Part shown: positions 1 to 9,328 of the stretch, piece after piece
Numbering within the stretch: position 1 is the stretch's first letter
How the letters are laid out: each line of letters begins with the position of its first letter
Origin: CAZHCA01 sp964530825
Lineage (GTDB): Bacteria; Bacteroidota; Bacteroidia; Chitinophagales; Saprospiraceae
Assembly (NCBI GenBank): GCA_964530825.1
Contig: CAZHCA010000012.1
Location: 62,001 to 126,000, forward strand
Reading direction: 5' to 3'
DNA length: 64,000 bases
The notes under the pieces: model-generated
Database searches by the model: none
What the model was told of the DNA's origin: nothing
Seen by the model: the letters and a program-made list of their open reading frames with translations, nothing else
Translations under genes and position numbers: made by a program

Positions 1-1
1 A

Positions 2-1594
2 GTTTCTTTTTCGATCTCCCAGGCCCAGGATCCCAATTTACCGGGAGGCGAAGTGGATATCGTAAAAGAATTCGAAGCACGCCTGGGCGATGCAGAACGA
101 TTCCAGTTGCAACCGGAGTTGCCACCCCTGGATACCAGCGTGCGCCGACAGCGGTACAACCTTCTGACCAACCCTATTGACGTACCCTACCTGGCACCTC
201 GCATCCGTCCGCTGGCCTACCGCACCCCACCCTTGGCCGAAGTATCCCACGGCTATGCCCGACTGGGCGGCGGCTTTCCCAGCAGCCTGTTCGCCGATGC
301 TGGCTACGACTTGGTAGACGGTGAGCTGCTGGACGTAGGTATCGATGCCTTTCACTACTCGGCCAATAACTCCAATGACCTGGAAAACCAAAAAATGTCC
401 AACACCCATGTCGGGCTCTACGGCGATTATTACGGCGACGGAGGTTACCTGATCGACGGCAACATAGGATTCTCGCACGACCGCTACCATTTCTACGGCT
501 ACCACGATCTGAACAGCGATTTCGGGACGACTTTTCAGTTCACCGACGAGGAGGTGCGCCAGCAGTTCAACGACTTGGATATTCGCTTGGGAATTAAAAA
601 CTACGAACCGACGGCTGCCGATTTTGACTATTCCGCCGAACTGGATATGTATTTCCTGACCGATAACTACGCCGTTCGGGAAAACGGGTACCTCGTTAAA
701 CTCGCAGGTACCAAGTGGTTTGAAGAACAATATGCTCTGCGGGTTGGACTAGAGACCGATTTCACCAGCTACCGCGATACGGCCGAACAAAACCTGAACA
801 ACTTCTTTCTGCAGCCCAGCTTTACCTACTACAATGACGTCTTCCGGGCGCGCGTAGGGCTAAACCTAGCTTCACACGACGATGAATTCTTCTTTTTCCC
901 CGATGCGGAGGTGTCGGTCCGGATCATCCCCACCGTACTTACGGTATATGCCGGAGCGGAAGGGGATCTGCGTAAGAACACATTTCATACACTGACCGAT
1001 TACAATCCTTTCCTGAGTTCCCGAATCCAAATCGAGAACACCAATTATCTCAATTTTTACGGGGGCGCCAAAGGTAATCTGTTTAATATCGAATACGATG
1101 CACAGATCAATTACAAAGACGTCGATAACCTGGCCCTATTTCTGGTGAATACCGACTCCATCCCCCGCTTCGATGTATTATACGACACGGCTACCGTATT
1201 TACTTTCAAAGCCTCGGTGGAAGTCCCCATATTCGAAGGCTTTGACCTGTTGGGTACGATTAGCCAGAGTATCTTTTCTCTGGAAAATGCCGAGGATCCA
1301 TGGGGCTTGCCCAGTTCGCGCCTCACGGTTGGCGCACAGTATGCCTACGATGAGAAGCTCGTTATCCGGGGTAATTTCTTTGCCGAGAACGGTATCCCTT
1401 ATCTGGCCGATGACGGCGATGCCGAAAATCTGCAGCCCCTATATGACCTGAGCTTCGGAGCAGAGTATATCTTCACCAGAAATATCGGGGCTTTTCTGCA
1501 GGTCAACAACGTATTGAACAACCAACGGGAGCGCTGGCAGCGCCACCCAATTTTTGGAATCAATGGTCTGGTGGGGTTATCTGCGAAATTTTAG
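2..1594 (+). CDS. Outer-membrane beta-barrel protein (5' end outside window)
   Basis: The reading frame is open from base 2 and enters the window inside a signal peptide (residues ending SISQAQD), so the true start lies upstream; the GTG at 53 falls inside the mature protein and is not the start. The visible 530 residues are rich in alternating aromatic/polar strands (repeated F-x-Y, Y-x-A patterns) and end in LVGLSAKF, a terminal beta-strand with C-terminal Phe as in outer-membrane barrels. A late segment (IGAFLQVNNVLNNQRERW) resembles the last strands of TonB-dependent receptors. No plug domain is visible. Likely a porin/TonB-receptor-like protein; substrate unknown. Confidence 0.7.
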   Translation, partial: VSFSISQAQDPNLPGGEVDIVKEFEARLGDAERFQLQPELPPLDTSVRRQRYNLLTNPIDVPYLAPRIRPLAYRTPPLAEVSHGYARLGGGFPSSLFADAGYDLVDGELLDVGIDAFHYSANNSNDLENQKMSNTHVGLYGDYYGDGGYLIDGNIGFSHDRYHFYGYHDLNSDFGTTFQFTDEEVRQQFNDLDIRLGIKNYEPTAADFDYSAELDMYFLTDNYAVRENGYLVKLAGTKWFEEQYALRVGLETDFTSYRDTAEQNLNNFFLQPSFTYYNDVFRARVGLNLASHDDEFFFFPDAEVSVRIIPTVLTVYAGAEGDLRKNTFHTLTDYNPFLSSRIQIENTNYLNFYGGAKGNLFNIEYDAQINYKDVDNLALFLVNTDSIPRFDVLYDTATVFTFKASVEVPIFEGFDLLGTISQSIFSLENAEDPWGLPSSRLTVGAQYAYDEKLVIRGNFFAENGIPYLADDGDAENLQPLYDLSFGAEYIFTRNIGAFLQVNNVLNNQRERWQRHPIFGINGLVGLSAKF

Positions 1595-1620
1595 GTGGTA
1601 AAAAAGCAATAGAACTGGTT

Positions 1621-1680
1621 TTTGGACCAAATTAACAAACGTTAATGCGGTATATTACTACCAAGTTATTTGGGTTTTTG
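1621..1680. promoter_or_regulatory. Clustered short inverted repeats upstream of the small HTH gene
   Basis: Three dyads are stacked here: TTTGG/CCAAA around 1621-1631, TTAAC/GTTAA at 1632-1645 (4-base loop), and ACCAA/TTGGT spanning about 1659-1680. They lie between the barrel gene stop and the small HTH gene. They may terminate the first gene or serve as operators for the second; the sequence does not decide this. Confidence 0.3.
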
Positions 1681-1733
1681 GTAAATTAATTATCCAAGAT
1701 TCGCCAACACATTTTTTCACCAAAACATTGCTT

Positions 1734-2006
1734 ATGACCATTACATTTGATGAGTTGCGCTCCATCAAGCATCGCCTACCTACTGGTAGCGTAAGTCGAA
1801 TTGCCAAGACCCTGAAAATCAGTGAGCAAACGGTAAGAAATTACTTCGGGGCCGCCAAGTACACCGAAGGCGACATCCCTGGGTACGCCTACGAACCCGG
1901 TCCTGGCGGTGGTATTGTCAGCTTAGAAGACACTGCAATCCTGGATTTAGCCAAAAGTATTCTGGCTGAAGAAGAAGCAAGCCAACCGCAACAGCTGTTA
2001 TCGTAA
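1734..2006 (+). CDS. Small HTH DNA-binding protein
   Basis: A 90-residue protein. I chose ATG 1734 (MTITFDELRSIKHRLP) over the in-frame TTG two codons earlier. Residues about 7-40 form a helix-turn-helix: SVSRIAKTLKISEQTVRNYF, in the style of small Bacteroidota regulators that carry a conserved PGPGGGIVSLEDTAILDLA tail. Both parts are present. It stands alone, with dyads upstream and a strong terminator immediately downstream, so it is probably a monocistronic regulator or nucleoid-type protein. Target genes are unknown. Confidence 0.75.
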   Translation: MTITFDELRSIKHRLPTGSVSRIAKTLKISEQTVRNYFGAAKYTEGDIPGYAYEPGPGGGIVSLEDTAILDLAKSILAEEEASQPQQLLS

Positions 2007-2011
2007 AACCC

Positions 2012-2059
2012 ATCCCGTTAAGACGCTTACAGAGAGCGTTTTAACGGGATAATTTTTTT
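2012..2059. terminator. Strong terminator between convergent genes
   Basis: A perfect 10-bp outer stem (2012-2021 with 2041-2050) continues through a G-T pair into a 5-bp inner stem (2023-2027 with 2035-2039) with a 7-base loop, and is followed by seven T residues at 2053-2059. It ends the HTH gene on the plus strand. The methyltransferase gene converges from the other side with its stop at 2058, so the hairpin probably serves both. Confidence 0.9.
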
Positions 2060-2786
2060 ACATGTTCAGATAAAAATCTCTCGTCAACGCCTTATAAGCT
2101 TCCGTCCAGTTATTCCTTTCCTGCTGTTGAATCACCAGCGTATCCCGCATTACTTCTTTTTCTTGGCGCTCAAATTCCATCAATAGACGGGCTACCGGCT
2201 TGTCCGCTTTAGGGCGCACCTCGGTCATTCGAGTGCAATAAAGGCTGTAAGTATTGGCCAGCTCCTGAAACCGGAGCCCTTCAATTAAGGGCAGAATTAT
2301 GCCGAATCTTCCCGACTTGTCGAGCATGGTCCGTACGGCACTCAAGAGATCTCCATGTGGCAGTTTAATCGTGTGGCGCACCTGATTGCGATCGGCCCGG
2401 TCTGAAAAAGTACCGCCGGTAAAGAAAGGCGGATTGCTAAGGATCAGATCGAATTCCCCCTGGTGGGTACGGGCAAAGTCCTGAACCGGCTGGCATATGA
2501 TTCGCAGTCGTTTGGCCCAGGGCGCTCGCTGCGCGTTATTTTCGGCTTGTTCGCAGGCCTGCTCGTCGATATCGATACCCGTTATCATAGCGCTTTCGGT
2601 CCGCTGCCCAAGCATGATGGCAATCACGCCGGTACCAGTGCCTACGTCCAGCACATGCTTTACACCGGTCACGTCGGCCCAGGCCCCTAGTAAAACGCCG
2701 TCGGTTCCTACTTTCATTGGGCAGCGGTCCTGCTCAATGGTAAATTGCTTGAACGCAAAGGGTTCAATTTCTTTACTGGCTTTCAT
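2058..2786 (-). CDS. trmN6: tRNA1(Val) (adenine(37)-N6)-methyltransferase, TrmN6/YfiC family
   Basis: A class I SAM-dependent methyltransferase expected to methylate N6 of A37 in tRNA1(Val). The start is placed at the ATG at 2786 (MKASKEIEPFAFKQFTIEQD), giving 242 residues as usual for the family; the frame remains open to 2885 but those residues do not look like family sequence. Visible motifs are the family N-terminal segment CPMKVGTDGVLLGAW, SAM motif I VLDVGTGTGVIAIML, and catalytic motif IV LSNPPFF. It lies downstream of the DUF5689 lipoprotein gene on the same strand with a 122-bp gap, so cotranscription is possible but the functions look unrelated. Confidence 0.88.
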   Translation of the reverse strand: MKASKEIEPFAFKQFTIEQDRCPMKVGTDGVLLGAWADVTGVKHVLDVGTGTGVIAIMLGQRTESAMITGIDIDEQACEQAENNAQRAPWAKRLRIICQPVQDFARTHQGEFDLILSNPPFFTGGTFSDRADRNQVRHTIKLPHGDLLSAVRTMLDKSGRFGIILPLIEGLRFQELANTYSLYCTRMTEVRPKADKPVARLLMEFERQEKEVMRDTLVIQQQERNNWTEAYKALTRDFYLNM

Positions 2787-2908
2787 CTTCGCTGAATTAT
2801 ATATCCGTCTTAACAGGTAAGAGATATTATGGTTGAGGCAAAGCTGAGGGTGAAGCAAAAAGCAACCCGCGCTTAATCGCTCCACCTCCAGGCTTTCTCC
2901 TTAAGCGG

Positions 2909-4867
2909 TCAGTCCGCTTCGATCTGGATATTATCCAACCGGTACGAGGTGGTGCCGTCGTTGGGATTACCTTCGTATTTGAACCCGATGTATCCGGTAC
3001 CGGAAAAACCGGCAAGGTCGATATCACCGGAGGGTATCCATTCGTTACTATTGCTGTTGGCCCCCGCCAAGGTGGCGGCGAGGGGCTGCCAGGTGGCAGC
3101 GGCCACGTCATCACCGTCGAAATCGGTAGAGATCCACACGCTGAGGCCATCATGCACGTAGAATGCCTGAGCACTTTCAAATCGCAGGACCAGACCGGCA
3201 CTCAGATCCAGCGGGGGGGTAATCAACCACGCTTCCATCTCGGGGTTGCTATCCTGAAAAGCGGTAGCTTGCGCATAGAAGTTATCGCCAAAACTCTTGG
3301 CTAGCCAATTGCGGTCGCCTTTTAGGGCCACGTTCAGCCAACCGTCGAGGGTGATGGATACATTGTTGATCTGTGTTTCAAAATCTTCGGTCACGCTGTT
3401 GGTATCGGAACCTCCGCCGCCACCGCTACCGGGGTCGCCTCCACCTTCGCCCCCCGAAAGGTCATCCAGGTTGCGCAATACCAACTGCGGATCGTTAAAC
3501 TGCGACACGATAGCCACCACGTCCAGCGGGTCAGACGGGATGGGGAAATTGGCAAAAGTAGCTTGCGAGCGGGTAAACATCGACATTTCTCCTGTAGAGT
3601 CGGTAGCAGTGCGGTCTCCGCCGAAGGTCGTTCCACCTTTTATCGTTACCGTTTTCATCGATACCAGAGTAGATTCCCAGGCTTCGGCGTTAGCCAGCAA
3701 TTCACTGATACTGGTCGCCCGCGGGGTGGGCAGGGCGCCCTCGCCCAGACGGGTCGCTGCGCTGTTGGGCACGTCAGCAATTTGTAGCAGGCCACGGAAC
3801 TCCGATAGTTCCCGGCCGCCGACCAGCACCTCCACCTCATCACCTAAGGCGAAGTTATGCCCATCTTCGAAACGTACTACAATACCAGCCTCGCCCTCTT
3901 GTACCACAATATTGCGAAAGTCAGTATTCTCATTGGCAGCATCAGAAATCACCACGGCTGAAATTTTACGGTTAGCCGGAATTGTGGTGGTACCTTGGTT
4001 AAACAGGTCGCGAACCTCCTGTACACTGATGGGCTCCGCCTGAGCATTGTCGGTGGTATCGGGGGGCGGGGGAGTGCCATCGCAACGCACCTGATCAAAA
4101 GCAATATCTTCCAGGTCGCGGATGAATAGTTGATCCGTATCACCGAAAACACTGTAGACTGCCGTGATGGAGCCCCGGCCGGCCGGGGTGCGCTGGCTGG
4201 CAAAGTCGGCAAACCCACTGCTGCGCAGAATGATCTGCCGTTCATTACAATCCTCCAGCGTCCGGTTAATCGATTGCCGATCGACTGCGTTGGCGTAGGT
4301 CTGACCGGTGTCGGCACTAATAAATTGAACATCGGTAATCGTTACCAGGGTGTTGATATCAGCGGGCCCCAGGTCATCGATAGTTACCGCTTTGGGCGTC
4401 ACCTGCTGGTCGCGCAGTCCACCGATCACGTGGTCGCCGATCAACAGTTCTTCGATAGCCTCGCCGGGTGAACCGTTGAGCTGGATGATGCCATTAAAAT
4501 CGCCCAGGTACAGGCCCTGGCAACGCACAAATACCTGGCGTCCAATCGGAAAATTGTTGAACAATCCGTTGGTATTCATCCGTACCGTTATACCACCCGT
4601 GGGATCCTGGATGACGATGTTTTTGAAGAAATTTCCAGATTCATCATCGGCTACGACTACACCTTCGATGATGATGTCTTCCGAAATTTCTTGATCAGGG
4701 TCCCCTAGCGTATGCAGGGCTTTCAATTCGGCGATGGTGGTGTTCGATTCCAGGGTAGGTACGTCCGGAATGGGCGGCTCGTCAAAGTCCTGATCTACAC
4801 ATCCGGACAGTACCAGGATGCTCAGTAAAAAAAGGATTGCAGGTTGGAGGTGAGAAAGCTTTATCAT
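2909..4867 (-). CDS. DUF5689 lipoprotein with choice-of-anchor J-like domain
   Basis: A 652-residue surface lipoprotein: hydrophobic signal then lipobox LVLSGC with Cys23. Two tandem DUF5689-type repeats (about residues 42-255 and 278-470) share the pattern IAELK...I.GVVV.DD..GNFFKNIVIQDPTGGI and its degenerate second copy; this family has an OB-like beta-barrel look. A Gly-rich linker near 475-490 leads to a C-terminal jelly-roll-like domain (EDFET...WLITPPLDL...YRLDNIQIE) of the choice-of-anchor J type. The gene follows the TonB receptor by 37 bp on the same strand, so the two are very likely cotranscribed, with the lipoprotein as surface partner of the receptor. Substrate binding is inferred, not shown. 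Confidence 0.8.
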   Translation of the reverse strand: MIKLSHLQPAILFLLSILVLSGCVDQDFDEPPIPDVPTLESNTTIAELKALHTLGDPDQEISEDIIIEGVVVADDESGNFFKNIVIQDPTGGITVRMNTNGLFNNFPIGRQVFVRCQGLYLGDFNGIIQLNGSPGEAIEELLIGDHVIGGLRDQQVTPKAVTIDDLGPADINTLVTITDVQFISADTGQTYANAVDRQSINRTLEDCNERQIILRSSGFADFASQRTPAGRGSITAVYSVFGDTDQLFIRDLEDIAFDQVRCDGTPPPPDTTDNAQAEPISVQEVRDLFNQGTTTIPANRKISAVVISDAANENTDFRNIVVQEGEAGIVVRFEDGHNFALGDEVEVLVGGRELSEFRGLLQIADVPNSAATRLGEGALPTPRATSISELLANAEAWESTLVSMKTVTIKGGTTFGGDRTATDSTGEMSMFTRSQATFANFPIPSDPLDVVAIVSQFNDPQLVLRNLDDLSGGEGGGDPGSGGGGGSDTNSVTEDFETQINNVSITLDGWLNVALKGDRNWLAKSFGDNFYAQATAFQDSNPEMEAWLITPPLDLSAGLVLRFESAQAFYVHDGLSVWISTDFDGDDVAAATWQPLAATLAGANSNSNEWIPSGDIDLAGFSGTGYIGFKYEGNPNDGTTSYRLDNIQIEAD

Positions 4868-4904
4868 GATTGGGTGCTTTTTCTTTTTGTAAGGTAAAAG
4901 GGAT

Positions 4905-7853
4905 TTATATGCGAAAGGCTACGTTCACGAAATAGGTGCGGCCGAAACTATAGAAATAGCGGTTCGGAAATATACTGGTGTCTTTATCGTCATAATCAAA
5001 GCGGTACTGCTCATAACCGCCGGTAATAAAATCCTGGTTGTCGAGTATGTTATTCACGCCTACGGTGAGGTACAAAAACGTCTCGTTGAATTTGAAGGAC
5101 TTTCCGCCAAAGAAATCCATTGTGTAAGCGGCAGGCGCTTTTTCCTGGTATAGGATATCCTCCCAAAGTTCGGAACCCGGCTCCACAAAATCCTGCGAAA
5201 AAGTTGGATCGTTGCCGAAGGCTACCGCATCGACAGTACGCCGGTCCGGATTGAAATCTAGCCAAATTTCATCGTAATAATTGAAGTTCACATTGGCAAA
5301 CCAGTATTTGGAAGAATTATACCCAAGGCCTACGGTATAGGCCTGCTGCGGCACGTTCGGCACATAAAAGTTACGTATATATACACGGTCCTGGCGCAGC
5401 ACTTCGGCTTGGTTATCAAGGATAACACTGACAGTGGGCCGGCTCGTGTAGGTGTACTGGCCGATAGCTGCCGCACCGATAGCCCGAAATCCAGCACCGA
5501 GTTGTACCTCGGCCCCTAGCTCCACGCCAAAGTGTTGGGTATTGATGCCGGTCATGATGTAGTTGACAAATCCACCACGGGTACCGTCTTCGGTCTGAAT
5601 GGCATTATCGAGATAGAAAGAACGGTTGGAAATCTGGTTTTCGAAACGGGACCAAAAGCCGATGGCACGGATCTTCATGTAGGGGCCACGCATCAGGTAG
5701 CCGCCTTCGATTGCATAAATGTCTTCGTTCGACAGGTTGGGAATCGCCTGATCGCGCGTACGGGGCGAAACGTAAGAATCCCGGAAAAAGGGCGCCCGGG
5801 AAATGTGCCCTCCATTCAGCAGTAAGTAATTGCGGCCGTCGATTTTAAAGGTCGTACCAAGCTTCACGCCATAACCCAAGAAATCTTGTTTATCTGATTC
5901 TCCGATGGAGTTCTCCGGAAATTTACCATTGCGAACCAGACCTTCCCGCCAGAAGCGGTTGTAGTCGGCCGATCCGGCAATAAAAAACTCAGCTTTATCG
6001 AGGGAAAAATCGAACTGCACCCAGGCGCCTCCGCGCTGAGCGTGCATCCGGTAGTCGTACCCGAAACGGTCGCCCTCCCGGGCCAGGCGGTTCGGGTTGT
6101 CCAAGTCGTTTTGGATGAAATCATTGTTGCTGGTGGAATCGAATTCGGCAAACTTGTCGATATCCAGGTAAAATTCTCCGCCCAACAGGTCGTCGACCAG
6201 CTTGTAGTTGTGATCGGTTTGCTGCTGATAAGTCAGGCCAACCGTTAGGCGAACCTTTTCCCCAAGAATAGATTCGAAGGTGGACCCTATATTGAGGCGA
6301 TCGTTGTCAAAGCGGCGTTCCTCCACAATGTACTGCGAACGCAGGCCCGTCACATTATTACCTGGTATACCGTCTACGTTTTCAATGGTGACCAGGCTAT
6401 TACGGTTGACATCGAAAAAACCGTCCCAGTCGAGCTGGCGCAGGGCCTCATTCTCTCTCAGGGCTTCTTCAACTAAATCCGCCTGCGGATTATCGATAAA
6501 GCTGGGCAACTTACGGTAGTAATCAGGCCTGGGGTCGGGGGTATCGTACCAGTCCAGGGCGGTGGTTCCATTCCGCCCAGTTTGGTAGCTTACGGTGGTC
6601 GTCAGGTGGGTGCGGGGAGTAAATTCCCAGTCGTGCCGCAACATCACTACCGGCTGGTGGGTAGTGCGCACCCGTGCATTGCGCACCTTGCCCGCCTGGA
6701 AGCCCCAGTTGGGGTTGTAGTAATTCGTACCGGCCAAATCGTACAGTTCCATCGTGGCTGCACCGCCTTGCCCGCGCTGTATGGGTGCTCCAAAGGCGTT
6801 GAGGCTCAAGGCGTGCCGCCGGCCGATACTTTTTTCGATACCCAGATAATAGGAATAAGCATCATAGAAAGTACCAGGCACATAAGCTTCCTGCGCCCAG
6901 CGTCGAGACCCCGACAGGGTAAATGCCCATCCGGAGGACAACTCCCCAGTAGTATAAGTCGCCATCACCCGGTGATCGTAGGTACGATTGGCATTGGCGT
7001 AAGAAACCCGGAATTGCTTGCGCTGCTGCGAGGGCCGCAGATCAATACTTGATGCCCCACCTACACTTCCGAAGGTGTTGGCATTGAGCATGAGTCCGGT
7101 TGTTCCAGTGCGGTTTCGCGTGACGTCGTTGAGGCCACCCCAGGCACTCCAAAAGACGAAACCGCTCCCCAGATCATTGAAGGGCGCCCCGTTCAGCATC
7201 ATGGTAATGTTGCGGCCATCGTACCCCCGCATCCGGAAACGGGCGCTACTAAAGGTATAGGCCGCAGCCGTGATAAAGGCATCCCGGGAGGCATTGAGCA
7301 GGTCGGAGACGCGATCGGCCCCACCAATCTCCAGATCTTGAGTGGTCAGCGCAATCGCCGGCACAAAATCCTCAAAAGTAGCCCGGTCAAGCTCCTCCTC
7401 TACCGGAAACAGTTCCACGATGGCCTGGTCCAATTCCGCATCAATATCCGTGCGGCGTTTTTTGCGTTCTGTTTGTTGCTCTTCCGGGGTGTCTTCCTGA
7501 AAGGGATCGTCAAAAGTATAAGGTGGTGTTTCCGGTATCGACTTTTTAAGTTCCACCGTCCCCAGGTCGACCACCGCTCCGAAATCGGGAAAAACCACGT
7601 ATTTACGGGGTTCGAAGCCAGGCGCTTCGATCCGAAGTAGGATAGAGTCTTCGACTTCACGGCGGAATTCAAACTTGCCGGATTGATCGGTAAAAATTTT
7701 TTCGCTGAGAGTGATCACCTCGGCATTGGTGATGGGTTCCCCGCTTTCGGCTCCTACGACTTGTCCCAGGAATTGTATTTCCTGGGCAGCTGCGGGTAAG
7801 GCCGCCAGCAAGGACCATCCTATCAAAAAGATGGGTATGCATTTGCGCATCAT
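4905..7853 (-). CDS. TonB-dependent receptor with carboxypeptidase-regulatory-like domain
   Basis: A 982-residue outer-membrane active transporter. I place the start at the ATG pair 7853/7850 (MMRKCIPIFLIGWSLL...AQE), which gives a clean signal peptide; the frame is open to 7907 but the extra residues precede the signal. Order of parts: signal peptide (about 1-24), carboxypeptidase-regulatory-like beta-sandwich (about 25-105), an acidic/basic low-complexity linker, a plug domain (about 155-290, with RMRGYDGRNITMMLNGAPFND), then a long beta-barrel ending RTYFVNVAFRI. It heads a two-gene unit with the DUF5689 lipoprotein and is divergent from a secreted nuclease gene, suggesting import of a nuclease product. 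Confidence 0.88.
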   Translation of the reverse strand: MMRKCIPIFLIGWSLLAALPAAAQEIQFLGQVVGAESGEPITNAEVITLSEKIFTDQSGKFEFRREVEDSILLRIEAPGFEPRKYVVFPDFGAVVDLGTVELKKSIPETPPYTFDDPFQEDTPEEQQTERKKRRTDIDAELDQAIVELFPVEEELDRATFEDFVPAIALTTQDLEIGGADRVSDLLNASRDAFITAAAYTFSSARFRMRGYDGRNITMMLNGAPFNDLGSGFVFWSAWGGLNDVTRNRTGTTGLMLNANTFGSVGGASSIDLRPSQQRKQFRVSYANANRTYDHRVMATYTTGELSSGWAFTLSGSRRWAQEAYVPGTFYDAYSYYLGIEKSIGRRHALSLNAFGAPIQRGQGGAATMELYDLAGTNYYNPNWGFQAGKVRNARVRTTHQPVVMLRHDWEFTPRTHLTTTVSYQTGRNGTTALDWYDTPDPRPDYYRKLPSFIDNPQADLVEEALRENEALRQLDWDGFFDVNRNSLVTIENVDGIPGNNVTGLRSQYIVEERRFDNDRLNIGSTFESILGEKVRLTVGLTYQQQTDHNYKLVDDLLGGEFYLDIDKFAEFDSTSNNDFIQNDLDNPNRLAREGDRFGYDYRMHAQRGGAWVQFDFSLDKAEFFIAGSADYNRFWREGLVRNGKFPENSIGESDKQDFLGYGVKLGTTFKIDGRNYLLLNGGHISRAPFFRDSYVSPRTRDQAIPNLSNEDIYAIEGGYLMRGPYMKIRAIGFWSRFENQISNRSFYLDNAIQTEDGTRGGFVNYIMTGINTQHFGVELGAEVQLGAGFRAIGAAAIGQYTYTSRPTVSVILDNQAEVLRQDRVYIRNFYVPNVPQQAYTVGLGYNSSKYWFANVNFNYYDEIWLDFNPDRRTVDAVAFGNDPTFSQDFVEPGSELWEDILYQEKAPAAYTMDFFGGKSFKFNETFLYLTVGVNNILDNQDFITGGYEQYRFDYDDKDTSIFPNRYFYSFGRTYFVNVAFRI

Positions 7854-7889
7854 GGTAGTTGGTATGGTTTTAAGGTAGATAAACGGTAA

Positions 7890-7936
7890 CGGGCTGTAGC
7901 CCGCCACAAAAATAGCCCTCGTCGCTATAGCAACGA
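7890..7936. promoter_or_regulatory. Two dyads in the divergent control region of TonB receptor and nuclease
   Basis: The 180-bp divergent spacer holds a perfect 6-bp stem CGGGCT/AGCCCG with a 2-base centre (7890-7903) and an 18-bp near-perfect palindrome centred on GCTATAGC (7919-7936, one mismatched pair). Their position between two outward-facing genes fits operator sites or a receptor mRNA leader hairpin. No bound regulator can be named. Confidence 0.4.
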
Positions 7937-8033
7937 TGATAAAGGTGAGATAAGTAGACAGAAGGGAAAAAAATAGGCCTCAGATATCAGATTTAGGCCG
8001 AAGGTTCGTTTTGTTTGAAAACTAAACCAAGTC

Positions 8034-9089
8034 ATGAACGCACCTTTTATCCGACGTATTTTACCGTTCCTGTTTTTTTCTACACTTTTTTCAACTTCCA
8101 GCACGGCTCAGCAGAACTACCACGTGGGACTGGTCGGGTTCTATAATTTTGAAAATTTATTCGACACCCTCGACACGCCCAACGTAGAAGACGAGGAATT
8201 CACCCCGCAAGGCAGTCGACTCTGGACGGGCGAGCGCTACCGCGACAAACTCGACCACCTAGCAAAAGTAGTCGAAGAACTCGGCGCCGATCTTTCGCCT
8301 GATGGATTAGCTATTCTTGGTGTCGCCGAAATTGAAAATCGCTCTGTCCTGGAAGACTTTGTCGCCCATCCGAAACTCAGCGAGCGCAATTACCAGATCG
8401 TCCACTTTAATTCGCCCGACTTTCGCGGCATCGACGTCGCCTTACTCTACAATCCCAAATACTTCGAAGTCACCCACCAGCGGGCGATCCCCCTGAAAAT
8501 TTATGATGACGACGGCGAGCTGCGCCCTACCCGGGATATCCTGCTGGTAAGCGGCATTTTCGACGGCGATCCGCTGCACGTTCTGGTCAACCACTGGCCA
8601 AGTCGGCGGGGTGGCCAAAAGGCCACCCAAGATTACCGCAATGCGGGAGCCCTCATTTGTAAAAAAATTTGCGACTCTATTACCACTGTTGATCCCATGG
8701 CCCGTGTCATCATCATGGGCGACCTCAACGATGATCCGGTGAGCCCCAGCGTGCGCAAAGTCCTCGACGCCAAGCGGTCGCCTGATTTAGTGCCTCCCGG
8801 AGGTCTCTACAATCCCATGTACGATTATTTCAAAAAAGGACTGGGTACCCTTGCCTACCGAGACGCCTGGAGCCTCTTCGATCAAATTCTACTCACCAGT
8901 GGATTTTTGCAAGATGAAAACGGCTACCGCTATCACGCTACTTTTATCCATAACCCTATTTATCTGACGCAGCGCTCGGGCCGTTTTAAAGGTTACCCGA
9001 TGCGTACTTACGGTGGAAGCGAGTACCTGGGGGGGTACAGCGATCATTTCCCGGTATACGTTGCTCTGTTAAAGGAGGTTAATCCGTAA
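8034..9089 (+). CDS. Secreted endonuclease/exonuclease/phosphatase family protein
   Basis: A 351-residue protein with a signal peptide (MNAPFIRRILPFLFFSTLFS...TAQQ). The EEP (DNase I-like) fold is shown by FYNFENLFD near the N-terminus, the metal-binding Glu in LGVAEIENR, HWPSRRGGQ (catalytic His region), IIMGDLNDDP and the C-terminal GYSDHFPVYV with its Asp-His pair. It therefore retains the catalytic set for phosphodiester or phosphomonoester hydrolysis outside the cytoplasm. It is transcribed divergently from a TonB receptor/DUF5689 lipoprotein pair. DNA, RNA, nucleotide or sphingomyelin-like lipid substrates are all possible. Confidence 0.85.
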   Translation: MNAPFIRRILPFLFFSTLFSTSSTAQQNYHVGLVGFYNFENLFDTLDTPNVEDEEFTPQGSRLWTGERYRDKLDHLAKVVEELGADLSPDGLAILGVAEIENRSVLEDFVAHPKLSERNYQIVHFNSPDFRGIDVALLYNPKYFEVTHQRAIPLKIYDDDGELRPTRDILLVSGIFDGDPLHVLVNHWPSRRGGQKATQDYRNAGALICKKICDSITTVDPMARVIIMGDLNDDPVSPSVRKVLDAKRSPDLVPPGGLYNPMYDYFKKGLGTLAYRDAWSLFDQILLTSGFLQDENGYRYHATFIHNPIYLTQRSGRFKGYPMRTYGGSEYLGGYSDHFPVYVALLKEVNP

Positions 9090-9328
9090 GAGAGGTAATC
9101 CTGCTGGGTATAGCTCTTTGGCTCTATTCTGGGGATGCGCACCGCCGGCGAGGTCAGCTCACTGGTGCGAAGGACTGCTTTACTTTAACGCTACGCCCTT
9201 GGGTACCCCCTCGCTGCGCGCTTCCGAAACGCAAGCAAAAGCACGCCTCTTTTGCCCTATCCCTAGCTATAACCAATTCCCTTCATTTTTGTACCTTTTT
9301 CAGTAACTCGAACCAAACACATGACCAC

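Noticed and set aside
38..730. 230-codon antisense ORF under the first barrel gene
   Set aside because: Shadow of a well-supported gene on the other strand; product has no domain pattern.
9118..9306. 62-codon plus-strand ORF between the EEP nuclease and the helicase
   Set aside because: No start context, low-complexity product and no conserved pattern; treated as noncoding.
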